DNA of 6,525 nucleotides from Chloroflexota bacterium (GCA_021823905.1 JAKALX010000213.1:1-6525); one strand, 5' to 3'. Counted from the first letter of the stretch, positions 1 through 5,890 are shown. Made by a program: numbers and translations. Notes: generated by a model not told the origin, from the letters alone.

Positions 1-38
1 ATCTTTTCTAGACGTCAAGGTTCGTCGATATTCGTCGG

Positions 39-68
39 TTGCGAGGCCGTATTCGGAAATCGTATGCT
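39..68 (+). promoter_or_regulatory. Possible sigma-70-type promoter of the hydrolase gene
   Basis: A TTGCGA box (39-44, four of six matches to TTGACA) and a TATGCT box (63-68) are separated by 18 bases. Transcription would start near 75 and give a leader of about 35 bases before the ATG at 110. Two direct copies of TTCGTCG (21-27 and 31-37), ten bases apart, lie just upstream and could be an activator site. This rests on box similarity alone, so it is tentative. Confidence 0.3.
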
Positions 69-109
69 CTCGGCCAGTCTCGGCGAACACGTCTCCGAAG
101 GTGATCCAA

Positions 110-922
110 ATGTCAGTTTGCCCGGTCAACGGCACGAGCCTGTACTACGAAGAGAAGGGAGCGGGGCAATCCGCACTCTTCATTCATGGGATGTGCGGAA
201 GCGCGAACAACTGGGACGGTCAGGTCCAACGGCTGTCGGACCGGTTTCGCTGCATCACCTATGACCGCAGGGGCCACACTCGTAGCCCGCTCGGCGACGT
301 GGCGCAGCGTACTGTCGAACTCCACGCGGACGACGCGGCCGCCTTGATCGAGGCGCTCGGCGCCGCTCCCTGCCTGCTTATCGCCAGCAGCGGCGGCGCG
401 CGCATCGGGGTTGACCTCATCCGCCGCTACCCGGCGCTGTTCATCGGAGCCGTCCTTTCGGAGCCTCCGATCTTCGGCCTCGACCCGGAGAAGGGCGGCC
501 AGGGCATCATGGCGGAGCTGCAGCCCCAGATACAGTCCGCAATGGCATCGGGCGGGCCGAGGGCTGCCGTCGACGCCTTCTTCGCATACATGTGCCCCGG
601 GCTCTGGTCTGAGCTCGACGACAAAGGCCGAGAACCGTACCGGGCGAACTGCGGCGAGCTACTTCCGGACCTTCAGATGCCGCAGTACCAGATTTCCACG
701 GCCGACCTCGCGAAGATTCAAACGCCAGTCACGATGGTTACCGGCACGATCAGCAATCCTGTCCTCCAGCGAGTCGCCGGGGTGATCGCTGAGAGCCTGC
801 CGCACGGTCGCCTCGCCGCGATTCCGAACGTGGGCCATGTGACGTACGCCGAAGCGCCGGACGAGTTCGCTCGCATCGTGCGCGAAGCATATTCCGGCGT
901 GCCGGCGTCTGTCGGCGGGTAG
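110..922 (+). CDS. Alpha/beta-fold hydrolase
   Basis: A 270-residue cytosolic alpha/beta hydrolase of the usual single-domain length, with no signal peptide. The oxyanion-hole motif HGMCG is at 26-30. The nucleophile elbow is A-S-S-G-G at 92-96 (nucleophile Ser94), where most relatives have G-x-S-x-G. The catalytic His is His243 in the motif NVGH. The usual acid after strand six is not obvious: where relatives have G-x-x-D, this protein reads G-T-I-S-N (212-216). Some alpha/beta hydrolases carry Ser there, so the acid may come from elsewhere. The ATG at 110 is chosen because GAAGG (97-101) lies 8 bases upstream. A GTG at 101 in the same frame overlaps that ribosome site and is less likely. 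The substrate cannot be told from sequence; esters, lactones or C-C bonds are all possible. The gene is transcribed alone, convergent with the selenoprotein gene. Confidence 0.9.
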   Translation: MSVCPVNGTSLYYEEKGAGQSALFIHGMCGSANNWDGQVQRLSDRFRCITYDRRGHTRSPLGDVAQRTVELHADDAAALIEALGAAPCLLIASSGGARIGVDLIRRYPALFIGAVLSEPPIFGLDPEKGGQGIMAELQPQIQSAMASGGPRAAVDAFFAYMCPGLWSELDDKGREPYRANCGELLPDLQMPQYQISTADLAKIQTPVTMVTGTISNPVLQRVAGVIAESLPHGRLAAIPNVGHVTYAEAPDEFARIVREAYSGVPASVGG

Positions 923-962
923 ACCACCGAACGCCCTGCCCAGCGGCTGCCGGTTACACCCA

Positions 963-991
963 GACCGTCAGCGCCGCAGCGGCCGGCGGTC
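963..991. terminator. GC-rich hairpin between convergent genes
   Basis: An outer stem GACCG (963-967) pairs with CGGTC (987-991), and an inner stem GCCG (973-976) pairs with CGGC (980-983), separated by an internal loop. It lies 40 bases past the hydrolase stop. There is no T-run, so it is not a classical intrinsic terminator. It may slow polymerase or protect a 3' end. Confidence 0.25.
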
Positions 992-1002
992 CGTATCTCT
1001 GC

Positions 1003-1018
1003 ACCGCGCATCCGCGGT
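1003..1018. terminator. Perfect hairpin just past the selenoprotein stop
   Basis: ACCGCG (1003-1008) and CGCGGT (1013-1018) form a perfect 6-bp stem with a 4-base loop. On the minus strand it begins one base after the TGA stop (1022-1020) of the selenoprotein gene. It lies between two convergent genes, so it could serve either. No T-run follows on either strand, so a terminator role is only suggested. Confidence 0.3.
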
Positions 1019-1019
1019 A

Positions 1020-1910
1020 TCAGCCACTCAGGCGCGCGTTCCGTGCCAATTGCTGCGCCCGCCGCTCTTCGCCCATCGCGCGTAGCGTCTCCGGCGACAG
1101 GTTGTCGAAGCGCATGAAGTTAACGCGCCAGGCGTCGTCCCGCCAGCGGAACGGCGTCTGCACCGTTGTCCGCGGGAAGGGCGCGTGCTCGATCAGGTCG
1201 AGGGCCATGCCCACGACGGCGGTCTGCATCTCGGCGTCGTAGGGCGCACCACAGGGATTGCCGAGCGGGAAGTCGGTGAACAGGAAGCGCGGTACGCCGC
1301 ACTGTTCGACGATGTCGCGGGCGGAACCGAGGACCACCGTCGGAATGCCGGCCTCTTCCAGGTGGCGGGCGGCCAGACTCACGGTCTGGTGGCAGACCGG
1401 TCAGAGGGCGACGAGGATCGCGGCATCGACGCCGTCTTCGCGGCAGAGCCGGAGCAGCTCGGGCGCGTCCGCCTGGTTCGTCTGGCGCTGGCTGTAGACC
1501 GTTGGGATGCCATAGAAGCGCGGCGAAAGGCTGCCGATGCGTTTGCTCGCGGCCGCCTCCTGCAGGCGGTGGATGGGAACGAAGGAATCGACGTCGTTGG
1601 TGTGCGTCGCCTCCTTGTCCCAGAAGCGGTGCTCGGTGTAGAGGCGTTCCGGGGCTGGATCGACCGGCGCCGCGTAGACAACGGACGGCACCGAGAACGG
1701 TCCGCGATCGGCCGCATCCTGGACGAGGCTGGCCGTCGTGACCAGGCCGACGCGGGCCTCGGCCAGCGGCTTCTTGAGGCGCACGAAGGGCGAGTCCTGG
1801 TGGTACGCCCAGCGGTAGGGGTTGCCGTAGCCCTGGGCGAGGTAGTACTCGCGCGACTTGTCGATGTAGCTGACGAAGATCCTTTGGTTGGGCTCAACCA
1901 TTTCTGTCAC
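1020..1910 (-). CDS. GrdB/PrdB-like selenoprotein with in-frame TGA (Sec170)
   Basis: Two minus-strand reading frames (1401-1919 and 1020-1382) are in the same frame and separated only by one TGA at 1403-1401. Read through, they give 296 residues. The segment around the TGA reads A-I-L-V-A-L-U-P-V-C-H-Q-T, then A-G-I-P-T-V-V-L-G-S-A-R-D-I-V-E. This matches the core of the glycine/sarcosine/betaine and proline reductase selenoprotein B superfamily, where Sec occupies a U-x-x-C redox motif; here it is U170-P-V-C173. A further conserved block, GVPRFLFTDFPLGNPCG, follows at 205-221. Many relatives have Cys in place of Sec. A GTG at 1910 is preferred as the start because GGAGG (1923-1919) is 8 bases upstream; a GTG at 1919 and an ATG at 1901 are alternatives with worse spacing. 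The real stop at 1022-1020 is also TGA. No GrdA, GrdC/D or GrdE-type partner is in the window, so true glycine reductase activity is not indicated. A thiol/selenol redox role is inferred, with unknown substrate. A nonsense-mutated pseudogene is the alternative. Confidence 0.85.
1373..1403 (-). promoter_or_regulatory. Candidate bacterial SECIS element and Sec codon
   Basis: The Sec TGA is at 1403-1401. In the mRNA, CCAGAC (1389-1384) pairs perfectly with GUCUGG (1378-1373) around the five-base loop CGUGA (1383-1379). The loop begins 18 bases after the TGA and has G as its second base. This fits the general form of bacterial SECIS elements: a short stem-loop in the coding sequence close behind the UGA, with a G near the start of the apical loop, bound by SelB. 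A second perfect hairpin overlaps it: CGGUCUG (1399-1393) with CAGACCG (1388-1382), loop CCAC. The two cannot form together. The fold was judged by eye, without an energy calculation. Confidence 0.6.
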
Positions 1911-1915
1911 CGGAA

Positions 1916-1945
1916 CCACCTCCGCGGTCGATCGGCGGTATTAGA
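1916..1945 (-). promoter_or_regulatory. Likely -10 box and ribosome site of the selenoprotein gene
   Basis: TCTAAT (1945-1940) matches five of six bases of the -10 consensus. I find no convincing -35 box at 16-18 bases further up. Transcription from it would begin near 1933. GGAGGTGG (1923-1916) is a strong Shine-Dalgarno sequence and decides the start in favour of GTG at 1910, which is 8 bases beyond GGAGG. The 75-base gap to the GNAT gene leaves room for a separate promoter, so the two genes need not be one transcript. Confidence 0.4.
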
Positions 1946-1985
1946 CCACAAAACGGATGGCGCGGTCCGTATTGGCGTTGGCCCG

Positions 1986-2603
1986 TCACTCCAGCCGCTT
2001 CACCATCAGCACATGCCCCTCGACGCCTGTCAGCGCAAGATATTCGGGATCCCGCCTCGTTTCACGAAGTTCGAACCCGGCGCGTTCGTAAAGCCGGCGG
2101 GCGGGATTGCTCGTGGTCGTCGTCAACGACATCTCGGCGAAACCGTCCTCACGCGCCCGCCGCTCCGCCTCCTCCAGCAGCGCCGCCCCGATGCCGAGGT
2201 TCCGGCAAGAGCTCAGAACGTGCAGTTCGGCGATGTGGTAGCTCCCCGGCGGCGGCGGAATGTGAACCCGTGCACGTGCGCGGTCTCGTCGCAAGAACGT
2301 GCGAACGCCGAGGATCCCGAAGACGCGCACCACCCCAAGCGCAAGCCCCAGGGAGACTCGGTCACCGGTCTCGGCGCCGCTCTGCAGCAGCCCCACCACC
2401 TCGCCCTGCCTCACCGCCACGATCGTCCGGGCGATGCCCTGGGCCGAGAACATGCTGCCCATCGCCAGGGCTCGAAACCGCGCCGCCCGCTTCGCGTCGC
2501 CGCCGGCCATCCCGAGCTGCTCGTCCGATGGCACTCGTCCGAACACTTCGGCGAGCGCCGGCCGGTCGTTATGGTCCGCCGCCCGGAAGGTGAGGTCCGA
2601 CAT
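1986..2603 (-). CDS. GNAT-family N-acetyltransferase
   Basis: A 205-residue GCN5-related acetyltransferase, predicted to move an acetyl group from acetyl-CoA to an amine of an unknown acceptor in the cytosol. The acetyl-CoA pyrophosphate-binding signature R-N-L-G-I-G is at 134-139, following the strand AELHVLSS (125-132). Helix and strand elements up to residue 161 lead into TSNPARRLYERAGF (164-177), the usual motif B with the Tyr that often acts as general acid. The N-terminal third (about 35-60, G-M-A-G-G-D-A-K-R-A onward) is longer and more variable than in minimal GNAT proteins. The ATG at 2603 is chosen because GAGGG sits four bases upstream; an in-frame extension to 2651 has unlike composition and would run towards the divergent exporter promoter. 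The gene is divergent from the TauE/SafE gene across 90 bases and lies upstream of the selenoprotein gene on the same strand. Confidence 0.92.
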   Translation of the reverse strand: MSDLTFRAADHNDRPALAEVFGRVPSDEQLGMAGGDAKRAARFRALAMGSMFSAQGIARTIVAVRQGEVVGLLQSGAETGDRVSLGLALGVVRVFGILGVRTFLRRDRARARVHIPPPPGSYHIAELHVLSSCRNLGIGAALLEEAERRAREDGFAEMSLTTTTSNPARRLYERAGFELRETRRDPEYLALTGVEGHVLMVKRLE

Positions 2604-2655
2604 GTTTCCCTCGACAGCACCGCAGAGCTTACCACCTCGCCGTACGGTCACGGAT

Positions 2656-2694
2656 ACTTGAGTAATTCGCTCAAGTTACTCTACAATCTCCCCA
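2656..2694 (+). promoter_or_regulatory. Leaderless promoter overlapping a palindromic operator
   Basis: TTGAGT (2659-2664) and TACAAT (2682-2687, five of six matches to TATAAT) are exactly 17 bases apart. Only six bases separate TACAAT from the ATG at 2694, so transcription would start at or next to the A of the start codon. There is no Shine-Dalgarno sequence, which agrees with a leaderless mRNA. The perfect inverted repeat ACTTGAG-N7-CTCAAGT (2656-2676) covers the -35 box and most of the spacer. A second inverted repeat, GAGTAA (2660-2665) with TTACTC (2676-2681), overlaps it. A dimeric repressor bound here would block polymerase. The region is also upstream of the divergent GNAT gene and may affect it. 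Confidence 0.6.
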
Positions 2695-3467
2695 TGCCTT
2701 TCGACCGGGCCCTCGCGCTGGCTGGACTCCTGGTCGGATTCATGGTCGGCATGACCGGCATGGGCGGAGGGGCGCTCATGACGCCCATCCTTGTGCTCTT
2801 CTTCAAGGTGGACGCGCTCGCGGCGGTGGGTAGCGACCTCGTCGTTTCCCTGTTCATGAAGCCGGTGGGCGCGGCCGTCCACCTCCGCCGGGGCACGGTC
2901 CGCCGTGACATCGCCGTCTGGCTCGTCGTCGGCTCAGTCCCGGCGGCCTTCCTCGGGTCGCTCGTCCCGCGGCTTGTCGGGGCCGAACAGATCGAACCGC
3001 TCCTCAAGGAAGCGATCGGCATCGCGCTCCTGGCGTCGGCCGGCTCCATGATCCTGCGCGCTCGTTTCAGCGTGTTCGGAGGCGGAGGCGCTCCAGGCGG
3101 CGCGGGCGTTCAGCGCCTCCCGACGCTCGCGATCGGCGCTCTTGGCGGGCTCCTCGTCGGCATCACGTCTGTCGGGTCAGGTTCGCTCATCATCGTGCTG
3201 CTCATGCTCGTGTACCCGCGCCTGACCTCCGCCGAGCTGGTTGGGACCGACCTGATCCAGGCCATCCCGCTGGTCGGTTCGGCAGCGCTCGGCCATCTCC
3301 TCTTCGGGAACGTGGCACTCGGCCTGACGAGCTCCCTCCTCGTCGGCGCGATTCCGGGCGTGTTCGTCGGTGCGCGGATCTCGTCGAGCACTTCGGGACG
3401 CCTCGTCCGACCGGCGCTCTTCGTCGTGCTGCTGTCCAGCGGCCTGAAGCTCGCCCAGGTGATCTAG
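2694..3467 (+). CDS. TauE/SafE-family membrane exporter
   Basis: A 257-residue very hydrophobic protein with about seven to eight membrane spans, matching the TauE/SafE (formerly DUF81) family of sulfite/organosulfonate-type exporters in the inner membrane. The family's internal duplication is visible. G-M-G-G-G-A-L-M-T-P (22-31) in the first half corresponds to S-V-G-S-G-S-L-I-I-V (159-168) in the second. VGSDLVVSLFMKPVGAAVH (45-63) corresponds to VGTDLIQAIPLVGSAALGH (183-201). A glycine-rich loop at 129-138 joins the halves. The ATG at 2694 is supported by the family start and by the -10 box six bases upstream; the open frame continues far upstream only because it runs antisense to other genes. 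Regulation by a palindrome-binding repressor is likely from the promoter layout. The transported anion cannot be told from sequence: sulfite, sulfoacetate, thiosulfate or another anion are possible. Its stop overlaps that of the convergent DinB-like gene. Confidence 0.93.
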   Translation: MPFDRALALAGLLVGFMVGMTGMGGGALMTPILVLFFKVDALAAVGSDLVVSLFMKPVGAAVHLRRGTVRRDIAVWLVVGSVPAAFLGSLVPRLVGAEQIEPLLKEAIGIALLASAGSMILRARFSVFGGGGAPGGAGVQRLPTLAIGALGGLLVGITSVGSGSLIIVLLMLVYPRLTSAELVGTDLIQAIPLVGSAALGHLLFGNVALGLTSSLLVGAIPGVFVGARISSSTSGRLVRPALFVVLLSSGLKLAQVI

Positions 3468-3916
3468 ATTCCGCGCTTGCTCCGCCAGTGCCTGATCCAT
3501 CCCGCATGCTCCGCTTCGTGTTCGCTGCGAAGGCCCGCCTCGCCATAGAGCGAGCCATCCAGCCCCCTCGGGCTGGCCGACGCGATCGCATCGAGCAGCT
3601 TCCGCCTCGAAGTCGCCAGCTCCCAGCGCACCTGCTCCAGCGGCAGCTTCTGCCGCAGGTCATATGCCATGTCGTTGAAAGCCTCGTCCTGCTCGCCCGT
3701 CGTCCGCCAGGCCGACTCGTGTCCGGCCGAGATGCGCACCACCTCGGCAGCCCTGATGTCGTCCCAGAGGGCCAGGTGCGCCATGTGGTCCTTCACCGAC
3801 CAGCCGGCGAGCGACGGTTCGGTCATCAGCTCATCGCCCAGACCCGCGATAGCGGACAGCAACTCCTCGCGCATCTGCTCGTAGTGCAGCAGTAGTGCGT
3901 CCCGGTCCTCGGCCAT
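3464..3916 (-). CDS. DinB-like four-helix protein (DinB/DfsB-type fold)
   Basis: A 150-residue protein of the DinB/YfiT-like putative metalloenzyme superfamily. The signature GWSVKDHMAHLALWDD is at 38-53, giving His44 or His47 as first metal ligand. The C-terminal H-E-A-E-H (133-137) supplies two more histidines, so the usual three-His metal site is present. Relatives include thiol-dependent transferases (mycothiol, bacillithiol or glutathione S-transferase-like) and ClbS/DfsB-type proteins; the function of this one is unknown. The ATG at 3916 follows GGAGG with only three bases between, closer than usual. The frame is open further upstream to 4186, but that extension is Arg-rich or hydrophobic and unlike the family. 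The stop TAG overlaps the opposite-strand stop of the exporter. The gene lies 200 bases downstream of the Nudix-like gene. That gap holds a possible promoter but no other gene I can support. Confidence 0.85.
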   Translation of the reverse strand: MAEDRDALLLHYEQMREELLSAIAGLGDELMTEPSLAGWSVKDHMAHLALWDDIRAAEVVRISAGHESAWRTTGEQDEAFNDMAYDLRQKLPLEQVRWELATSRRKLLDAIASASPRGLDGSLYGEAGLRSEHEAEHAGWIRHWRSKRGI

Positions 3917-3949
3917 CTGCCTCCCCCCCAGGCGACCATTGTGCTGGTC

Positions 3950-3979
3950 ATCGTCCAAAGGGCTCGGCCACGATGTCAA
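3950..3979 (-). promoter_or_regulatory. Possible promoter of the DinB-like gene
   Basis: A perfect TTGACA -35 box (3979-3974) is followed after 18 bases by GACGAT (3955-3950), which shares only three bases with TATAAT. Transcription would start near 3943, about 27 bases before the ATG. The -10 match is weak, so read-through from the upstream minus-strand genes is an equally good explanation for expression. Confidence 0.3.
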
Positions 3980-4116
3980 CAGCGTCAGTACGGCGAGCGC
4001 GAGGAAGCCGGCCGATGTTGGTTCGCTGCCGGGGCCCTCGTTCACAGCCAGGCCGGCGCACAGGGCTCCCAGCCCGATCCGGTCACCACCCCGGATAGCG
4101 GCGACACGCCTGCGCC

Positions 4117-4590
4117 TCAGAACAGGAGCTTCGGTCCCTCGCCGGGATCTCCCGCGGGCTTGCCGGCGTTCGCACCGGTCACCCACCGCTCCAGGTCAAC
4201 CGGGTCGAACGGCCCGATCGCGTCGAGCTGCCCCGGCTCGTACATGACCGGCACGCGGTCCGCGTCACCCTTCGCCGGCTCCGCCAGCTCGGCGCGGAAG
4301 ACGATCGCCAGCTCCCAGCCTTCGCCTTCAAATGGGAACGACATCACGTCGGCCAGTGAAAGGTCCGTCAGCCCGACGTCGCACCACTGATCAGCCAGGG
4401 CCGACGCGCATTCGTACGGGTTCGCGCCCCAGTCCAGCACATCCCACGGAAGCCAGCGCCCGCGCGCCTCGCGCGCCGCCACGTCGAACACCGTCAGCCG
4501 GCCTTCGAACACCGGCACCAGGTAGACCGTAATGTGCGTCCCGCCCGGCTGGAACCCGCTCGCCGGCTGCCCGAAATACGCCGACCTCAT
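4117..4590 (-). CDS. Unrecognised protein, possibly a degenerate Nudix fold
   Basis: A 157-residue, acidic, soluble protein that I do not recognise with certainty. The N-terminal half has a strand-rich pattern (T-V-Y-L-V-P-V-F at 21-28, R-L-T-V-F-D-V at 31-37). Then comes RWLPWDVLDWGANPYECASALADQW (45-69 by position; key residues Gly55, Pro58, Glu60), placed and spaced rather like the start of a Nudix box. The catalytic R-E-x-x-E-E glutamates are not there: the expected places hold Ala, Gln, Trp and Val. A later strand, W-E-L-A-I-V-F-R-A-E (92-101), also fits a Nudix-type sheet. If the assignment is right, the protein would bind rather than hydrolyse nucleotides. The ATG at 4590 is the natural start, though no clear ribosome site precedes it. 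It lies 37 bases after the M16 peptidase stop and is probably co-transcribed with it. The 4591-4627 gap is largely the heptad repeat. Confidence 0.65.
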   Translation of the reverse strand: MRSAYFGQPASGFQPGGTHITVYLVPVFEGRLTVFDVAAREARGRWLPWDVLDWGANPYECASALADQWCDVGLTDLSLADVMSFPFEGEGWELAIVFRAELAEPAKGDADRVPVMYEPGQLDAIGPFDPVDLERWVTGANAGKPAGDPGEGPKLLF

Positions 4591-4601
4591 GGCGAGTGCT
4601 C

Positions 4602-4629
4602 GGGACCCGGGACGTGGGACCCGGGACTC
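4602..4629. repeat. Heptanucleotide tandem repeat GGGACNN, four copies
   Basis: Four consecutive 7-base units have the form GGGACNN, the last two bases being CC, GT, CC and TC. Seen another way, it is a 14-base unit repeated twice with 12 of 14 identities. It contains two CCCGGG palindromes (4606-4611 and 4620-4625). The last unit runs into the TGA stop of the M16 peptidase gene (4630-4628), and the rest fills the gap before the next start codon. It resembles the short tandemly repeated heptamers reported in some bacteria, mainly cyanobacteria; any function here is unknown. Confidence 0.75.
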
Positions 4630-5890
4630 ACCGCTCGATCAGCCCCGCGAAGACCGAGTCGTCTTCGAACGGCCCGACCGCCGCCAGCGTCGCCTTCGAC
4701 GGGTCGAGCACGCTCTTCGCGACGCGCATCACGTCGTCCATCGTCACGGCCTCGATCCGGTCGACCACCTCGTCGACGGTTTCGATGCGCCCGAGGAGCA
4801 GTTCCTGTGAGCCGAGCCAGCCGGCCACCGAGCGGGTGTCTTCCATGCGTAGCTGGATCCGGCCCTTGGCCATCGACTTTCCCTTTTCGAGCTCGGCCGC
4901 GGGCAGGCAGGCCAACAGCTTCTCCAGCTCCGCCAGCGAGACCTCGACGGTCAGGCGCGCGTTATCGGGGTCGCACCCCGCGTAGATGGTGAACGAACCA
5001 GCGTCGCGGAACTCGCTCGGGTAGCTGTGCACGTCGTAGACAAGCGCGCGCTCTTCGCGCAGCTCCAGAAAGAGCCGGCTCGACATCCCTTCCCCGAGCA
5101 CCGTGCTGAGCAGGTCCACGGCGTAGCGATCCGGGTGGTCAAGCGCGACGCTCGGGTAGGCGATGCAGACGTGCGCCTGCTCCGTCGCTTTCTCGTGGAT
5201 TCGCAGCCTGCTCGTCCCGTTACGGTCCTGGACGGGGTGCCAGGGCCCCGGCTTCGCGTCCCGCATGTCGCCCAGCCAGCGCTGCGCCTCCTCCACCATC
5301 CGCTCATGGACGACGTTCCCGGCGATCACCAGCACCATGTTCGAAGGCACGTACTGCGCCCGCAGGTAGCGGTTCACCGCCGAAAGCGGCAGCGACTTCA
5401 CGCTCTCCTCGGTACCGCCGACGTTCCGCCCGAGCGGCTGGTTCGGCCAGAGCGTCTCGTCGATCAGGATGCCTGCGAGCTCGCCCGGGCTGTCCTCGAC
5501 CGTAGCGAGCTCCTCGAGGATGACGTGCCGCTCCTTCTCCAGCTCCGCCGCGTCCATGATCGGCTCGCGCACCATGTCAGCGAGGATGTCAACCGTCTCC
5601 GCGGCGGCGGTGTGCGGCACCTTCGCGTAATAGACCGTGACCTCGCGGTCGGTAGCGGCGTTGTGCATGCCGCCGAACGACTCTATCGCCTCCGAGATGT
5701 CGCGCGCGGTCGGTCGGCGGCTAGCGCCCTTGAAGAGCATGTGCTCGAGAAAGTGCGAAAGCCCCGCCTCGTGGTCGAGCTCGTAGCGGCTGCCCGCGCC
5801 GACATAGACGCTGACCGTGGCGGAGCGGGTATGCGGCATTTCGCCGGTGACGACGCGGAGACCATTCGAAAGCGTTGTGCGTTTGTACAT
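4628..5890 (-). CDS. M16 family zinc metallopeptidase
   Basis: A 420-residue M16B (processing-peptidase-like) zinc protease of normal bacterial length. It has the inverted zinc motif H46-F-L-E49-H50, in which His46 and His50 bind zinc and Glu49 is the catalytic base. Glu126, 76 residues further in the block RHVILEEL (121-128), fits the third ligand. The inactive-like C-terminal domain (about 225-420) keeps the family block SRLFLELREERALVYDVHSY (271-290), with the Arg and Tyr typical of substrate binding. There is no signal peptide or membrane span, so it should act in the cytosol, cutting small peptides or unfolded chains as a homo-oligomer. The first residues, M-Y-K-R-T-T-L-S-N-G-L-R, are the usual family start, so the ATG at 5890 is secure, although no good Shine-Dalgarno is seen. 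It follows larC by 130 bases and precedes the Nudix-like gene by 37. Confidence 0.97.
   Translation of the reverse strand: MYKRTTLSNGLRVVTGEMPHTRSATVSVYVGAGSRYELDHEAGLSHFLEHMLFKGASRRPTARDISEAIESFGGMHNAATDREVTVYYAKVPHTAAAETVDILADMVREPIMDAAELEKERHVILEELATVEDSPGELAGILIDETLWPNQPLGRNVGGTEESVKSLPLSAVNRYLRAQYVPSNMVLVIAGNVVHERMVEEAQRWLGDMRDAKPGPWHPVQDRNGTSRLRIHEKATEQAHVCIAYPSVALDHPDRYAVDLLSTVLGEGMSSRLFLELREERALVYDVHSYPSEFRDAGSFTIYAGCDPDNARLTVEVSLAELEKLLACLPAAELEKGKSMAKGRIQLRMEDTRSVAGWLGSQELLLGRIETVDEVVDRIEAVTMDDVMRVAKSVLDPSKATLAAVGPFEDDSVFAGLIER

Noticed and set aside
1401..1403. Reading the in-frame TGA as a simple nonsense mutation or sequencing error
   Set aside because: Its exact position in a U-x-x-C motif, the intact frame on both sides and a SECIS-like hairpin behind it make selenocysteine the better explanation, although this cannot be proved without the rest of the genome.
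1379..1897. An Arg/Ser/Thr-rich minus-strand frame overlapping the selenoprotein gene
   Set aside because: Low-complexity composition typical of a shifted frame in GC-rich DNA; the overlapping frame carries all the conserved blocks.
2656..2676. The palindrome as a HspR-associated (HAIR) site
   Set aside because: The half-sites match CTTGAG/CTCAAG, but the spacing is two bases shorter than the HAIR form, and the downstream gene is not a chaperone or protease. I keep it only as an unassigned operator.
1185..2693. A very long plus-strand open frame upstream of and continuous with the exporter gene
   Set aside because: It is antisense to the selenoprotein and GNAT genes, both of which have clear family motifs. 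Its translation is Arg/His-rich with no domain. High GC content keeps this frame open by chance.
3917..4186. N-terminal extension of the DinB-like protein, including a hydrophobic stretch at about residues 59-73 of the extended frame
   Set aside because: The family start coincides with ATG 3916, which has a GGAGG just upstream. The extension is Arg-rich and then hydrophobic, unlike relatives, and overlaps the end of the Nudix-like gene.
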